DNA from: Paracoccus albus
GTDB taxonomy: Bacteria; Pseudomonadota; Alphaproteobacteria; Rhodobacterales; Rhodobacteraceae
DNA length: 64,000 nucleotides
Direction of reading: 5' to 3'
Assembly: GCF_027913035.1 (NCBI RefSeq)
Contig: NZ_CP115775.1
Coordinates: 2,502,501 to 2,566,500 of the forward strand
Below are positions 62,448 to 64,000 of the stretch, piece after piece. Below the pieces are notes generated by a model. It saw only the letters and a list, made by a program, of their open reading frames with translations. It searched no databases and was not told the DNA's origin. The translations under genes and the position numbers were made by a program. Numbering within the stretch: position 1 is the stretch's first letter; every line of letters begins with the position of its first letter.

Positions 62448-63532
62448 GGCCTTGTTGCGCAAATGCGGCGGGGGATTCACTGCGCGAATCCAGCATGATA
62501 GCTGGCGGCCATGAGCAGACCGGCGAAAACCCCGTACAAGACCACCAACTGGCATAGCTACAATCAAGCGCTGAGGCGGCGCGGATCGCTGACCGTCTGG
62601 TTCGATCCCTCGATGCAATGGGAAGCGGCGCCTTCCGGGCGTCGCGGCCGCCAGCAGGCATACGGCGACGCGGCGATCCAGGCCTGTCTTACCATCATAG
62701 TCTTGCTCGGCCTGCCACTCCGGCAAACGACCGGTTTCGTGGCGAGCCTACTGGAGCTGTCCGGACTCGGATGGGCGGTGCCGGACTTCAGCACCCTGTC
62801 CCGGCGTCAGAAGACCTTGGACGTGACCATCCCATATCGCGGCTCCAAGGGGGCGATTCACCTGCTCGTCGATATCACCGGCATCAAGGTGGAAGGTGAA
62901 GGCGAGTGGCACGCGCGCAAGCATGGCGGCTCCAAGCGGCGCGTATGGCGCAAGATCCACCTTGGAATTGATGAGGAAACGCTGGAGATCCGGGCGGTCA
63001 AGGTCACCTCAAGCAATGTCGGCGACGCCCCGATGCTGCCGAACCTTCTCGCCCGGATCTCGGCGAACGAGGACATCGCCACTGTCACGGCTGACGGTGC
63101 CTACGACACACGCGCCTGCCACGATGCCATTGCGGCCCGTGGAGCAGCAACGTTCGGGCACTCACTCGGACCGATGGCGTTCATGCCCTCACTCCACCCC
63201 GTCGAAACGCCCGGCCTTGGGAGCCGGACACGGCAGGAGCTCGCGCACGCAACGAGATCCTGCGAGCATCGAAGCACCTGGGCCGGGCACTCGGGCGGAA
63301 CTGGAGCGGGTACCACCGGCGCAGCAGGGTCGAGACGAAAATGAACTGCGTGAAGCTGCTCGGCCAGCGGCTGATGTCCCGGGAATTCGACCGCCAGGTG
63401 GCGGAGGTCCAGATCCGGGTGGCGGTCCTCAACCGCTTCACGGCACTCGGCATCCCGGTGACCGTGGCCGCAGGATAAGTGTGCCCGGGGAAAGGGGGAT
63501 TGCGCTCGCCAGCTGATTTATCCAACAGCGCC
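62448..63532 (+). mobile_element. IS5-family (IS903/IS5-type) element, degenerate
   Basis: Imperfect ends: GGCCTTGTTGCGCAAAT at 62448 and the complement of GGCGCTGTTGGATAAAT ending at 63532. These fit IS5-type termini. The flanks CCGATGTCC and ATCTCAGAC do not match, so the target duplication is absent. The transposase is broken. Confidence 0.7.
62511..63478 (+). pseudogene. IS5-family transposase, frameshifted
   Basis: The first frame starts MSRPAKTPYKTTNWHSYNQA and carries HLLVDITGIKVEGEGEW (first Asp) and TVTADGAYDTRACHDAIAARGAA up to about 63145 (second Asp). There the expected reading is replaced by an unrelated stretch of about 45 bp. The proper sequence resumes in another frame as RRNARPWEPDTAGARARNEI, through GYHRRSRVETKMNCVKLLGQ (Glu region), to the stop at 63478. 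The extra segment plus frameshift inactivates it. Confidence 0.82.
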
Positions 63533-63535
63533 ATC

Positions 63536-64000
63536 TCAGACCCCAAGCGCGCGCAGGCCCATCCAGAGGCCCATCACGATCATCATCAGGTTCTCGGTCA
63601 GGGAAATAAAGCCAAGCGGCACGTTGGAGTTCCCGCCGACGCAGGCACATTTCAATTCGCGCTTGTCGATGTAAACCGCCTTGAACACGCTGACCGCCCC
63701 AATGGTCCCGATGAACAGGGCAACCGGCGCGGAGATCCATGTCAGGACGCCCGCAGTCATCAGGATGCCAGCCAACGCCTCGCCGTAGGGGTAGATCTTG
63801 CCGTAGGGCACCCAACGTTTCGCCAGCAGGTCGTAGTTCAGGAACATTGTCGAGAACTGCTCGACGTCCTGAAGCTTCTGGATCGCAAGCACGGTCATGG
63901 ACAACGAGATGAACCACTGGAAGCTCTGCCAAGTCAGGATCGTCCCATACTGATGCCACGCCAGCCCGAGTGCTAGCAGGGCACAAACTGAAAAAATTGC
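63536..64000 (-). CDS. MauE/DoxX-like redox-associated membrane protein, 5' end outside
   Basis: The frame is open from the window edge to a TGA at 63538-63536, giving 154 visible residues. Four membrane helices are seen, and the segment YGEALAGILMTAGVLTWISA plus ELKCACVGGNSNVPLGF with its CxC motif fits the MauE/DoxX group, which supports disulfide or redox handling in the membrane. The true start lies beyond the window. It is adjacent to the broken IS5-type element, on unique DNA. Confidence 0.8.
   Translation of the reverse strand, partial: AIFSVCALLALGLAWHQYGTILTWQSFQWFISLSMTVLAIQKLQDVEQFSTMFLNYDLLAKRWVPYGKIYPYGEALAGILMTAGVLTWISAPVALFIGTIGAVSVFKAVYIDKRELKCACVGGNSNVPLGFISLTENLMMIVMGLWMGLRALGV

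Noticed and set aside
1..64000. CRISPR array, rRNA or tRNA genes
   Set aside because: No regularly spaced repeats of CRISPR size and no cloverleaf or rRNA-like stretch were recognised by eye; short tRNA genes could still be missed without a covariance search.

Overview
The window looks like an accessory region of an alphaproteobacterium of the Rhodobacteraceae, most likely Paracoccus or a close relative. It is GC-rich with many 4-bp ATGA gene overlaps, and the families seen (GT39/GT2/GtrA, DUF1365/FAD/CFA operon, DUF2254, DUF3618, DUF892, KatE, MauE-like) and the IS66, IS5, IS110, IS3 and IS1595 debris fit that group. This placement is inference from family content. No rRNA, tRNA or CRISPR array was seen.

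Layout. 1-2.3 kb: phage-type genes (VRR-NUC nuclease, helix-turn-helix protein, conserved phage protein). 2.3-7.5 kb: a lipid-linked sugar module (GtrA, GT2, ArnT-like GT39) divergent from an OmpR-type two-component system, suggesting envelope remodelling under that system. 7.5-11.7 kb: an 11-bp repeat array, a broken ParB/methyltransferase gene, a LysR regulator divergent from a secreted double-ABM protein, and three phage-type small genes. 11.9-16 kb: DUF2254 membrane protein, a frameshifted phospholipase D, DUF2177 and a short-chain dehydrogenase. 16-23.9 kb: a seven-gene operon (fasciclin, FAD oxidoreductase, DUF1365, CFA-type methyltransferase, MFS, SDR, TspO-like) divergent from an ECF sigma/RskA-type anti-sigma pair. 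The gene set matches the mycobacterial SigK/RskA locus, and an ECF-like promoter lies before the fasciclin gene.

24-34 kb: oxidative-stress genes (FAD oxidoreductase, KatE, PNPOx-like protein) among mobile debris: an IS5-family element split by an IS110/IS1111-type element, a frameshifted tyrosine integrase and methyltransferase fragments. 34-46.4 kb: a general-stress block (BrkB, DUF3618, holin-like, DUF883-like, a 22-aa membrane peptide, DUF892 ferritin-like). Next comes a seven-gene operon, with every junction an ATGA overlap, for an unknown glycoconjugate (three GT2, one GT4, PIG-L deacetylase, NodS-like methyltransferase, acyl-CoA dehydrogenase-like protein). It is followed by a Crp/Fnr regulator and an MgtC/SapB protein. 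This operon is the best candidate for an undescribed system.

46.5-64 kb: transposon-dominated. Two apparently intact IS66 elements, relics of IS3, IS1595 and IS66, and an approximately 1.71-kb inverted duplication (51064-52777 and 60692-62405) carrying a DJ-1/PfpI gene and a broken TetR gene. The arms flank 7.9 kb with a sodium:solute symporter and its 43-aa partner, a DMT exporter and a DUF983 protein. The window ends in a MauE/DoxX-like membrane gene.

Several otherwise good genes are broken by one-base changes, often in homopolymers (phospholipase D, PNPOx-like, IS110 transposase, TetR). Some may be sequencing errors, so read-level checking matters before calling them pseudogenes.
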